Source: Metabacillus arenae (GTDB lineage: Bacteria > Bacillota > Bacilli > Bacillales > Bacillaceae). From it: a stretch of DNA of 64,000 bases. Shown in pieces: positions 1 to 7,834 of this stretch. Below the pieces are notes generated by a model. The model saw nothing but the letters and a program-made list of their open reading frames with translations. It ran no database searches and was not told where the DNA came from. Position 1 is the stretch's first letter, and each line of letters starts with the position of its first letter. Position numbers and translations under genes: made by a program. The stretch spans positions 1 through 64,000 of the forward strand of contig NZ_JACXAI010000012.1 of assembly GCF_014773385.1 (NCBI RefSeq), read 5' to 3'.

Positions 1-43
1 TAACTTTCTCCATTCCCCATGTTTTTCTTAATTATACAAAAAA

Positions 44-89
44 GTACCCTATAGGTAGACTTTTTTTTAATGTCTACTCTATAGGGTAC
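44..89 (-). terminator. Intrinsic terminator, minus strand
   Basis: Inverted repeat of about 16 bp (GTACCCTATAG...CTATAGGGTAC, one bulged base), followed on the minus strand by a run of six T. The loop is itself T/A rich. It would end transcription coming from the right; the nearest minus-strand gene is the LCP gene starting 800 bp away, so its true client is uncertain. Confidence 0.6.
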
Positions 90-915
90 ATTTTACAAAT
101 ATCTCTAAGCCTTTTTTAAATTTTCACTTTTTTAAGTTGTACAAGTTAATTAACCGCTAAAGCGAGTTTGATAAATAAGCGGAGAAATTTCTCTTATTTA
201 TCAAATAGCACTGAAAATAGTCAAAATAGACGGAAAGATTCCGACTATTGACTCGAAAAACGTGAAAATGGGTACATTTGCTTTGCTTAATCGGAAAACT
301 TCCGCTTATATACACCTAACTGAGCTCTATTCTACAGTTTAACCGGAAAACCTCCGCTTATTTTAACTATCACTGGTTCCTCTATTAAGGATAAGACTTC
401 TTATGTTTCAAAAAAACCAAGTGAACCTCATTTTGATGCGTTGGGGGAGGCTTCCATCTGTGGGGTCTCCTCAGCCCCACTAATCCTGAAGAAGTCTAAG
501 TGCTCGTGAACGTTACCCATTAAAATTAAATTCAACAATCTTTGTCATCGCAACATAATCCATGTACTAAATCACAAAGAATTCACACACCCTCCAATAA
601 TTATTTCATACCCTGTGATTTCCTATGTGAATTAGGAAATCATAAGCGATGAAAATTCGCCAAACGCACTGTGAATTATATTGTGAATTCAAGTGCGTTT
701 TCCTATGTGTTTTACAATGTTTGCACCTCTAAAGTAAACCCGTTATCAAACGAATCGCTCTGTTTTTTGCTGTCTTTGTTCTATTTAAGCACCTAATCCA
801 ACTTAAAGATCACAGGCGAGTCGCCAAAAAGGTTAAAGGAGAGCAGCCTTCTTGACAGGTATGTCTTATGCTCGACCAGGTTTGTAAAGACGCTTCCATC
901 GATCATTCGTATAAA
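90..915. other. Gene-free stretch with several hairpin repeats
   Basis: No convincing reading frame. It holds a cluster of four related small hairpins around 170-202, 217-248, 289-309 and 341-361 (core CGGAAAA...TCCGCTTA) spaced about 50-60 bp, a GTGGGG...CCCCAC hairpin near 455-480, and two strong hairpins at 616-642 (TGATTTCCTA arms) and 662-700 (AAACGCACT arms). These look like degenerate dispersed intergenic repeats. Confidence 0.5.
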
Positions 916-1848
916 TTAATTTAAAAACTTATTGATTGCTTCTCTGTTTTCTTCAATATTAAGATCTAATACTGCTCCAGCTCCAGAGTAACTGGCGTTT
1001 ACATAACTCCCATCCACAGGAATCCGCATCGTTTCGAGATTAGACTTGTTACTGATCACGTCTTTTGCGATAAAAATTCCTGTTGCAGTATCTAAATTCG
1101 TATTAATAAAAGGTGTAATAACACCTGCAAGCTTAGGAAGCTTCGCTACACCCTCCACAGTCATCATTTTATTTATTAATACTTGCATGACTTTTTGCTG
1201 ACGCTGGACACGGCCGAAATCACTTTGGGCATCGTGGCGGAAACGTACATACCCTAATAAGTGTTTTCCATCTAATTTTTGTTTTCCAGGCTCAATTGTG
1301 ACACCAATTTTTTGTGACATTCTATTTTCTACATCAATCTCTACTCCGCCTGGAAAAGCAGTATCAACCAAACTTTCAAATCCTTTGAAATCAACAATTG
1401 CATAGTGTTGAATATCAATATCAAAATTCTCTTTAATTGTTTTTCTTAGCAGCTCAGGACCGCCGATTGCAAATGCTGCATTAATTTTATTTTTACCGTG
1501 ACCAGGAATATCAACAAAAGAATCACGCATGATGGAAACCAATTTAGGCTGTTTGGACTCTTCATTGTATTGGGCGATCATAATTGTATCAGTCCGGGCC
1601 CTATCTTCCCCTCTAGAATCACTTCCTAAAACTAAAATATTTGTATTACCATTCTCATCTTTTTTACCATTAAACTCGTATTCTACCGATTTAATGGAAG
1701 ATTCTCCGGCTGTTTGAGCCACTCCTGATTTGTATTGAATAAAAGCATACCCAAAGCCCCCTAATACAAATAACATAATAAGGGACATCAAGAGTAAAAT
1801 TTTCCGTTTGAATTTTTTCTTTTTTCTCGAATATTTATCTGATCGCAT
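916..1848 (-). CDS. LytR-CpsA-Psr (LCP) family cell-wall glycopolymer transferase
   Basis: LCP enzymes move undecaprenyl-linked polymers such as wall teichoic acid onto peptidoglycan outside the membrane (B. subtilis TagT/TagU/TagV). The 310-residue protein has the expected shape: a very basic N-terminus, one membrane segment at about residues 17-38, then the extracellular LCP domain. Visible family blocks are LVLGSDSRG followed by ARTDTIM, SIMRDSFVDIPG, KINAAFAIGG and GYVRFRHDAQSDFGRVQRQQ, which carry the conserved Arg/Asp residues contacting the lipid pyrophosphate. The ATG at 1848 is preceded by GAGGTT. The gene stands alone on the minus strand. It is often annotated 'LytR transcriptional regulator', a historical misnomer. 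Which of the three paralogues it matches is not decidable here. Confidence 0.9.
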   Translation of the reverse strand: MRSDKYSRKKKKFKRKILLLMSLIMLFVLGGFGYAFIQYKSGVAQTAGESSIKSVEYEFNGKKDENGNTNILVLGSDSRGEDRARTDTIMIAQYNEESKQPKLVSIMRDSFVDIPGHGKNKINAAFAIGGPELLRKTIKENFDIDIQHYAIVDFKGFESLVDTAFPGGVEIDVENRMSQKIGVTIEPGKQKLDGKHLLGYVRFRHDAQSDFGRVQRQQKVMQVLINKMMTVEGVAKLPKLAGVITPFINTNLDTATGIFIAKDVISNKSNLETMRIPVDGSYVNASYSGAGAVLDLNIEENREAINKFLN

Positions 1849-2216
1849 CGAAATAACCTCATTTCTTTCACGTTAATCTACCGATTTTGAGCCACACTTA
1901 ATATAGACGGACTAAACGATAAGAAAGTTACGTAATACAGTATACTTTAATTTCATGTTTGCTGAACTTCCAATTTATAGGAGTGTGGAAAGGGGTTTTG
2001 CTGATCCAATAGAAAAATCAATTTTATCTTAATTATAACAGCTATTAAACCAGGCTGAATTAAGATCCAACTTTATTCATAGGGAAATGTAAATTTTCCT
2101 GCTCTTTTAGACCTGTTTTTTCTTTATGAAAAATTAATAATCTTTTACCCCCTCTTTAGATTGCATTAACTGTCAAATGCTACGGTTAAAGTAATCAAGG
2201 GAGGGATCTTCTATAT

Positions 2217-3767
2217 ATGAAAAAGTTAAAAAAAGTTTTTCCGCTGCTCTTTATTTTGCTCTTTATTTTAGCAACATCAGTTTATGCGGCTAGCTCTTAT
2301 AAAAGTGCGAACAGCCAGGAAGAGTTTGTAGAAGTCTCTCTATTTGGGGTCAATGATTTTCACGGCCAGCTTGACACATACCAAACATTAAAAGGTAAAA
2401 AAGTCGGGGGAGCAGAATACTTAGCTGCTTATCTAAAAAAATACAAACAAGAAAACCCTCATTCGCTGCTTGTTCATGCCGGCGATATGATAGGCGGAAG
2501 TCCACCCATCTCTTCTCTTTTTCAAGAGGAATCGACTATGGAGTTCCTGAATCTTTTAAATTTTGATATTGGAACACCAGGGAACCATGAATTTGATCAG
2601 GGAACAAATGAATTAACAAGGCTGATAGATGGAGGGTACCATGAGAAAACAGGCTTTTTTAAAGGCTCTAATACCCCATATATTTCAGCTAATGTCATTA
2701 ATAAAAAAACAAAAAAGCCATTATTTTCTCCTTATATAATAAAAGAAGTGAATGGAATGAAAATTGGATTTATAGGAGCGGTTACAACTGAAACCAACGC
2801 CTATTTACTCCCTGAAAGCAAAAAAAAGATTGAAATCACGGATGAAATAACAGCTATCAATCATTCTGTTTCTCGGCTTAAGGAACAAGGAATTAGCTCA
2901 ATTATTGTTTTAGCCCATATTTCAGCTAAATCAAAACTCAATGGTTCAAATGCTAAAGAAGCTTTAATTGAAATGGCACCTAAAATCGATGATGAAGTCG
3001 ATGTCCTCTTTGCTGGGCATAATCATCAATACGCCAACACTACAATAGAAAACAAATTAATTGTGCAGGCTTATTCATATGGTAAAGCCTTCTCCCATGT
3101 AAAATTAAAAATTGATCCTTCTACAGGTGATATCGCTAAAAAGCACGCTGAAATTATTCCTACTGAACATAAGAACATTTCTCCAGACCAAGAAACGAGT
3201 CAATTACTAGATAAATATTCGCAAAGACTTGGAACAACACTAAGTAAAGAAGTCGGCACAATTTCTAAAACGGTTTCTAGAAAAAAAGACAATAAGGGAA
3301 ATTCAAGTCTTGCAAGTCTTGTAGCAGAATCGCAAAAAGCATCTGTGGGAGCAGACATGGCATTCATGCACCATGGAGGAATTCGCGCTAACTTGGAAAA
3401 AGGACAGATTACAATGAAGGACCTTTATACAGTTTTGCCTTTCCCTCATCAGGTTGTCAAATTAGAATTAACAGGCAAACAGATAAAAGAGGTATTAGAG
3501 CAACAATGGGCATTAGGAAAGAAAAATCTTCTTCAAGCGAGCGGAATCTCGTTTACCTACAATGAAAATTTACCGTTTGGGGAAAGAATTTTATTATTAA
3601 AAGATCAAGAAGGAAATGAATTAGAAGAGGGCAAAAGATACAATATTGCTGTAAGCAGCTACCTTGCTAAAGGCGGAGATGGATTTACTGCTTTTCAGAA
3701 AGGGAAACTGGTTCAAGAAGGGCCTGGGGTTGTTGAAGCTTTAAAAATATTTATGGAGCAAGAATAA
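2217..3767 (+). CDS. Secreted 5'-nucleotidase / metallophosphoesterase
   Basis: Predicted exported bifunctional nucleotidase (516 aa) that would dephosphorylate nucleotides outside the membrane for phosphate and nucleoside salvage. A signal peptide occupies residues 1-24 (basic start, hydrophobic core, VYA/AS cleavage). The N-terminal metallophosphatase domain shows the two-metal motifs NDFHGQ (46-51), HAGDMIGG, GNHEFDQG and AGHNHQ; the C-terminal 5'-nucleotidase domain shows HHGGIRANLEKG and AKGGDGFTAF, the substrate-binding region. A good ribosome site (AAGGGAGGG) precedes the ATG. No sortase signal or transmembrane tail is visible, so it may be freely secreted. It is monocistronic: a terminator follows within 5 bp of the stop. 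Confidence 0.9.
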   Translation: MKKLKKVFPLLFILLFILATSVYAASSYKSANSQEEFVEVSLFGVNDFHGQLDTYQTLKGKKVGGAEYLAAYLKKYKQENPHSLLVHAGDMIGGSPPISSLFQEESTMEFLNLLNFDIGTPGNHEFDQGTNELTRLIDGGYHEKTGFFKGSNTPYISANVINKKTKKPLFSPYIIKEVNGMKIGFIGAVTTETNAYLLPESKKKIEITDEITAINHSVSRLKEQGISSIIVLAHISAKSKLNGSNAKEALIEMAPKIDDEVDVLFAGHNHQYANTTIENKLIVQAYSYGKAFSHVKLKIDPSTGDIAKKHAEIIPTEHKNISPDQETSQLLDKYSQRLGTTLSKEVGTISKTVSRKKDNKGNSSLASLVAESQKASVGADMAFMHHGGIRANLEKGQITMKDLYTVLPFPHQVVKLELTGKQIKEVLEQQWALGKKNLLQASGISFTYNENLPFGERILLLKDQEGNELEEGKRYNIAVSSYLAKGGDGFTAFQKGKLVQEGPGVVEALKIFMEQE

Positions 3768-3771
3768 AGAA

Positions 3772-3800
3772 ATGGCTGACTCATGTTATGAGTCAGCCAT
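3772..3800 (+). terminator. Terminator after 5'-nucleotidase
   Basis: Perfect 13-bp inverted repeat (ATGGCTGACTCAT arms, 3-base loop) beginning four bases after the stop codon. The following T-tract is weak (ATTTATTAG). Confidence 0.75.
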
Positions 3801-3830
3801 ATTTATTAGGGCTTGTAAACTCCTTTTTTA

Positions 3831-4057
3831 TTTAAGTTAATTCAAGTATAAATGTGTTAAAGAGTGTTATTATGGACAGCACAGGCGAACAGAACGTCCT
3901 AGTGACGGCAGGCATAGAACGTAACGTCTTTGCCGGCAAGACACTATCGACCACTAGGTCATGAGCCAATCCGTCCGAGAAGGTTATAGAACAAACCTTC
4001 CATCAGACTCGCCAGAATGCTTGTCGCTGAAGGACCAGCGGTTTGCGCTTTTCGTTG
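3831..4057 (+). repeat. Intergenic repeat family copy A (long form)
   Basis: First of four good copies of a dispersed repeat. It begins TTTAAGTTAATT, ends GCGCTTTTCGTT, and in between carries the shared blocks CGTCCTAGTG, AGCCAATCCGTCCGAGAAGG, GTCGCTGAAGGACCAGCG. Like copy B it contains the extra TGCCGGC hairpin module absent from copies C and D. It sits 30 bp downstream of the nucleotidase terminator. Confidence 0.8.
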
Positions 4058-4482
4058 TCAATTAAATAATGGGGAGTATATATTAAAAATCAAACCGATT
4101 TAGAACAAAGAATTGGAAGAAACATATGATTAAATGTAAATTTTTCGTAAAGACAAGGTAAATATTGTTATTCAATGTAATGGTTGTGTGTTTTTATTAT
4201 TAAGATTCACGTAAACATCTACAAATTTAAGTAGAAATTAAATATTTTAGAAGAAGCAGCAAAAAATCTTTTTCATGAAATTAGAAATTTGAAAGATTAA
4301 TAAGGGGAATTGTGTTGTAGTCTGATTGTGGTTGATAGCTTCAGACGAAACGGCCCGTAGTTCGTAAGCCAATCCGCCCGACAAGGTTAAAAGCCTAATA
4401 CTGCCTGCTGATAGGTGAGCCTTACGCTTTTCTTAATCGTTTTACCCATAACTCCAAAAAACGCTAAGGAAAAGGAAGAATA
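4058..4482. other. Gene-free stretch with a degraded repeat copy
   Basis: AT-rich DNA without a credible gene. Around 4340-4441 there is a degraded second copy of the same repeat family: AAGCCAATCCGCCCGACAAGG and a TACGCTTTTCTTAATCG end are recognisable, the head is not. The ribosome site AAGGAAAAGGAAG for the next gene is at its end. Confidence 0.55.
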
Positions 4483-5793
4483 ATGATAAACTTACAATTG
4501 ATTTTAAACCAAGACTTTATCAAAAAATATTCGCTGGAAATAGGCATTATTTTATGTTTTGTGCTGCCTCCAATAGGGATTTTGTGGCTTATGTTTATTG
4601 GTTGGAATCACCTGAACAAGGCCATTGATTTAAAAGTTCCTTTTTATTTCAATACAACAACGTTTTTTTATATCTGCTTAGCAATTGCAGCCTTAGGGGC
4701 AAGCTTTTCTGAGAAAAATGGAAAGTTCATACTGATATTTGCTATGATTTTAGGCTATTTAGGACTTTACTTGTATATTAAAGAACGAGCGACATTCGTT
4801 TTATTTCATCGTTTTAAACATATAATGATCGCTGGGGCAGTTTATTTGATAGGATTGGGAATGATAGTAAGAGAGTTCCCTGTGACAAATGTGCTGTTTG
4901 GGCTGCTTACGGGAACAAAATTATTTGCACCGTCAACAGAAGCAGGAGGAAGAATATTTGGGAGTGCTTATAACCCAAATTTTACATGTTTTTTGTTGCT
5001 GGTTACTTTTACCTTTATTCTTGCAGATCTATTAAAGCGACTACAGGATAAAAGCATAAAGATATCGAAATGGGTTTATATCATTACATTGTTTATAGTG
5101 ATTGGGATTTTTCAAACAGGCTCACGAGCAGGTGTAGCTACAATGCTTGTCATCCTTTTCATTTTTGTGTTGAGAGCAGCACCTAAAATAGGGTTAGCAA
5201 TTCTTGCCATTAGTTTCCTTGCGAAAGATCAAATACTTGAGATTATTCCGAGATCTAAATTTATTCTAGAATCTGCTTTTGTGAGAAAAGAGATTTGGGA
5301 AACCAGCTTTCAAATTTGGAAGGATCACCCTTATTTTGGAACGACTTCTATCGGGTTTTATGAGGCATATTCTCACTTAGGCAGCCCGGTCGTCCCGCAT
5401 GCACACAATATTCTTTTAGCGTTCTTTGCAGAATATGGGACAATTGGAGGTCTGGCTTTCATATTACTATCCATCACAATAACCTTTAAGTTCTGCAGCC
5501 TCTTTTTTCTAAATGGTAAAAAGAAACGCTTGCTGGATTTCTTTATTTTGTCGCTCCCGGTTATTTTGCTGACAGGAATATTTGATCATCCGCTTGTCTC
5601 GCCGCAGACGGCTTTATTAACGACGATCCTAGTCGCTTGTTGGGATCGTTATACTGGGAGCCTGCCTTTTGTACACAATTCTGCTCTCTATCTCAAACGC
5701 TTCATTGTAAAAATGAGCTATTTTTTGGAAGGAAATACCGAGGGGCAGCATTTAACCAAAACAGATAAAGAAAAGTCAAAATATAAAATCTAA
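4483..5793 (+). CDS. O-antigen ligase-like polytopic membrane protein
   Basis: A 436-residue protein with about ten to twelve hydrophobic segments and a large extracytoplasmic loop near residues 265-310, the layout of the Wzy/WaaL O-antigen ligase superfamily, which joins or polymerises lipid-linked glycans on the outer face of the membrane. Supporting motifs: QTGSRAG near residue 208 (the conserved Arg of the family) and VVPHAHNILL near residue 307 (the conserved His after the loop). No glycan-synthesis genes are adjacent, so the substrate is unknown; it could be a teichuronic acid or exopolysaccharide polymerase. It is flanked on the left by repeats and ends in its own terminator, so it is probably transcribed alone. 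Confidence 0.75.
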   Translation: MINLQLILNQDFIKKYSLEIGIILCFVLPPIGILWLMFIGWNHLNKAIDLKVPFYFNTTTFFYICLAIAALGASFSEKNGKFILIFAMILGYLGLYLYIKERATFVLFHRFKHIMIAGAVYLIGLGMIVREFPVTNVLFGLLTGTKLFAPSTEAGGRIFGSAYNPNFTCFLLLVTFTFILADLLKRLQDKSIKISKWVYIITLFIVIGIFQTGSRAGVATMLVILFIFVLRAAPKIGLAILAISFLAKDQILEIIPRSKFILESAFVRKEIWETSFQIWKDHPYFGTTSIGFYEAYSHLGSPVVPHAHNILLAFFAEYGTIGGLAFILLSITITFKFCSLFFLNGKKKRLLDFFILSLPVILLTGIFDHPLVSPQTALLTTILVACWDRYTGSLPFVHNSALYLKRFIVKMSYFLEGNTEGQHLTKTDKEKSKYKI

Positions 5794-5829
5794 CAATCTA
5801 TTCTATTTCGAATAGATTGTTAGTTTTCT
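5791..5829 (+). terminator. Terminator after ligase-like gene
   Basis: The stop codon is the first base triplet of a 13-bp perfect stem (TAACAATCTATTC arms, 6-base loop) followed by GTTTTCT. Confidence 0.75.
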
Positions 5830-6293
5830 ATCTATATTTTTTTCAACGCTGGCAGGAGTACTATATGCTGCTTCAAGAGAAAGTGAAGTCTGCTAATTCA
5901 TACGTATCTTATTTAAGTCCAGCTTCGTTATTCATTTATTCTATGATGGTGTATTAGAGAATAGATATTTTTTTGTAAGTGAAATCATTTGAAAAGCAGA
6001 AAAAACAATGTCCTTGCTGCTTAACCTTGGAGTTAATTCAGGTTCCTTTTTTTATGAGTCAATTGTCAGTAAGAATAATATGGATTTACCCATCCTTTTT
6101 TACTAATTTTTGTTTCATTACAAAATAATAGGAAATATTTGATAAAACTTAAGAATAAAGGGATAAGACTTATTACCATCCTTTACAAGATTGTCTTTTA
6201 AAATTTACAGCTTGTTTAAGACTACGACATACTAGCTTATTACTCCTTCACTATATTTCTAAGTGTACCAATAATAAACAGTGGAGGGAGAAA
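5830..6293. other. Gene-free leader upstream of nucA
   Basis: About 460 bp of AT-rich DNA with no credible gene. I looked for ComK-type paired A4-N5-T4 boxes because B. subtilis nucA is ComK dependent, but saw no clear pair. Confidence 0.4.
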
Positions 6294-6731
6294 GTGAAAA
6301 TGAAACGTCTAAAAGGTTTTATTACTAGTTTTCTTGTCGTAGCAACATTGTTTACAGGGTTTGGAGGACAGTCAGCTTTTACCACGGAAACAGCAACAGC
6401 TTTTTCTTATGATGAAGTTTTGTATTTTCCTACTGACCGTTATCCTGAAACAGCCGATCATGTTAGTGACGCCATTGCAGCAGGACATTCATCAGTTTGT
6501 ACGATTGATCGTGATGGGGCAGATCAGAGAAGAGAGGAATCATTAGAGGGCATCCCTACGAAACCGGGGTATGACCGTGATGAATGGCCGATGGCGATGT
6601 GTGAAGAAGGAGGCGCAGGAGCATCCGTAAGATATGTAACTCCTTCTGACAATCGCGGTGCAGGAGCATGGGTTGGCAATCAGGTGGAGGATTATCCAGA
6701 CGGTACAAGGGTATTGTTTATTGTAGAATAA
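6294..6731 (+). CDS. nucA: DNA-entry nuclease NucA/NucB family
   Basis: Small exported or membrane-anchored deoxyribonuclease (145 aa). In B. subtilis NucA nicks double-stranded DNA at the cell surface during transformation and NucB acts in sporulation. A hydrophobic N-terminal segment (about residues 8-30) is followed by the nuclease domain with the family blocks [53 protein letters not shown] and [10 protein letters not shown]. NucA is favoured over NucB because the specific inhibitor ComJ is encoded just downstream. GTG at 6294 is taken as start because GGAGGG lies 5-6 bp before it; ATG at 6300 is the alternative. Gene and inhibitor are separated by a 230-bp dispersed repeat. Confidence 0.88.
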   Translation: MKMKRLKGFITSFLVVATLFTGFGGQSAFTTETATAFSYDEVLYFPTDRYPETADHVSDAIAAGHSSVCTIDRDGADQRREESLEGIPTKPGYDRDEWPMAMCEEGGAGASVRYVTPSDNRGAGAWVGNQVEDYPDGTRVLFIVE

Positions 6732-6773
6732 ATGAGAGAGCTCTTCTGGGGCACTTTTTAATCAGTTAAAAAA

Positions 6774-7004
6774 GTTTAAGTTAATTAAAGTATTAACGTG
6801 ATAAAGAGTGGTGTCATTGTCCAGCTCCGACGGACAGGACGTCCTAGTGCCGGCAATGTCACAGGATGTGACGTTTTTGCCGGCCAGGCGCCATCGGCCC
6901 TTAGGTCATAAGCCAATCCGTCAAAAAGGTAAAAGAACAACCTTTCTGCCGGCTCGCCCGAATGCTTGTCGCCGAAGGACTAGCGCCCCTGAGCTTTCCG
7001 TTCT
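6774..7004 (+). repeat. Intergenic repeat family copy B (long form)
   Basis: Best-preserved long copy. It starts GTTTAAGTTAATTAAAG, contains TTGTCCAGCTCC, a self-complementary module (GCCGGCAA...TTGCCGGC with an inner GTCACAGGATGTGAC), AGCCAATCCGTC, GTCGCCGAAGGACTAGCG, and ends near CTTTCCGTTC. It lies between nucA and comJ and ends 27 bp before the comJ start codon. Confidence 0.85.
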
Positions 7005-7030
7005 TATTTCACTGGTAAGGTGGTCATAAA

Positions 7031-7438
7031 ATGAAAAAATGGGATCCACAAGAACTCATGATGTCCTATCATCAATTTACAGTGTATGAAAAAGGGAGAA
7101 AAAAACCTCATCATGATTGGACAGACGAGGCAATAAAAAGAGGATTTATTGGAGATGAAACATCAATTTCCTTTGAAGCTATCTCTAATCATAAAGCATT
7201 AATCGAAGTATGGCTAAACGTTCCCGAGCAGGTAGCAGATGCTAAAAGAAAGCTGACTGTGCCTTTTCAAGTAAGGAATAATGGAGTTGAGATCAAAAGT
7301 ATTCTATCCAATAAGCTAACCTTTGACCTTCCTAATGGAAATTATTCACTTACATGCTTCATATCAACTTTTGAAAAAAATGATTCCCTCAATGAATATC
7401 CAGAAAAATATATATTAAATTTTCTTCCTTCTCAATAG
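7031..7438 (+). CDS. comJ: ComJ/Nin, inhibitor of the DNA-entry nuclease
   Basis: The 135-residue cytoplasmic-looking protein matches my memory of B. subtilis ComJ (Nin), which binds and inhibits NucA: shared blocks are PQELMMSYHQFTVYEK, DWTDEAIKRGF, ISFEA and LTFDLPNGNYSLTC. There is no signal peptide. A GGTGG ribosome site precedes the ATG. In B. subtilis the inhibitor precedes the nuclease in one operon; here the order is nuclease first with a repeat element between them, so co-transcription would have to read through the repeat. The pairing itself supports both assignments. Confidence 0.85.
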   Translation: MKKWDPQELMMSYHQFTVYEKGRKKPHHDWTDEAIKRGFIGDETSISFEAISNHKALIEVWLNVPEQVADAKRKLTVPFQVRNNGVEIKSILSNKLTFDLPNGNYSLTCFISTFEKNDSLNEYPEKYILNFLPSQ

Positions 7439-7834
7439 GGGTGACCGTCTTTTACGGATTAGTTCAGACAAAGGCTTTAGATACTCTAGGCTAATGAATC
7501 TTCCTCCAGTTGGGGTTTTCATTATCCCCACTGGTAGTTAAATGAGGCCCACAGGATGTGGGTCACACAGACGTTTCCATGTGCGTGGCCTTTTCTGTGT
7601 TCTTTTTTCCTAGGACACTTGCGGACAGTCATCCCCACCTATTTTCTTTGTCTCCACTGAAGTTGAGGCATAAGGTTTTCCGTTAAGCGTGGGATAAAAT
7701 AAAACAAGCTGCTGATCACTAGAAATAATGTGACAACAACCGATTTTAGCCGAAATGAAAACCTCTTCAGCCAAAACTATAACGTTAAAAAAGAGTGCTT
7801 CCACCCTTAACGGCAATTGAAGCTTTTTTCTGCT
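7439..7834. other. Gene-free stretch with hairpins
   Basis: Contains a TTGGGG...CCCCAC hairpin near 7510-7541, a GGCCCACAGGATGTGGGTC hairpin near 7547-7566 followed by CCATGTGCGTGGCC, and, on the minus strand, a weak GCTTC/GAAGC hairpin with TTTTTT (about 7788-7830) that could end the cardiolipin synthase transcript. The CACAGGATGTG core also occurs in repeat copy B, suggesting related repeat debris. Confidence 0.45.

Noticed and set aside
6808-7029. Plus-strand 73-codon frame before comJ
   Set aside because: It is a translation of repeat copy B; copies elsewhere do not preserve the frame.
7610-7816. Minus-strand 68-codon frame after cls
   Set aside because: The TTG start lies within the likely cls terminator hairpin and has no ribosome site. 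A faint resemblance of its middle to ComK was too weak to report as a feature.
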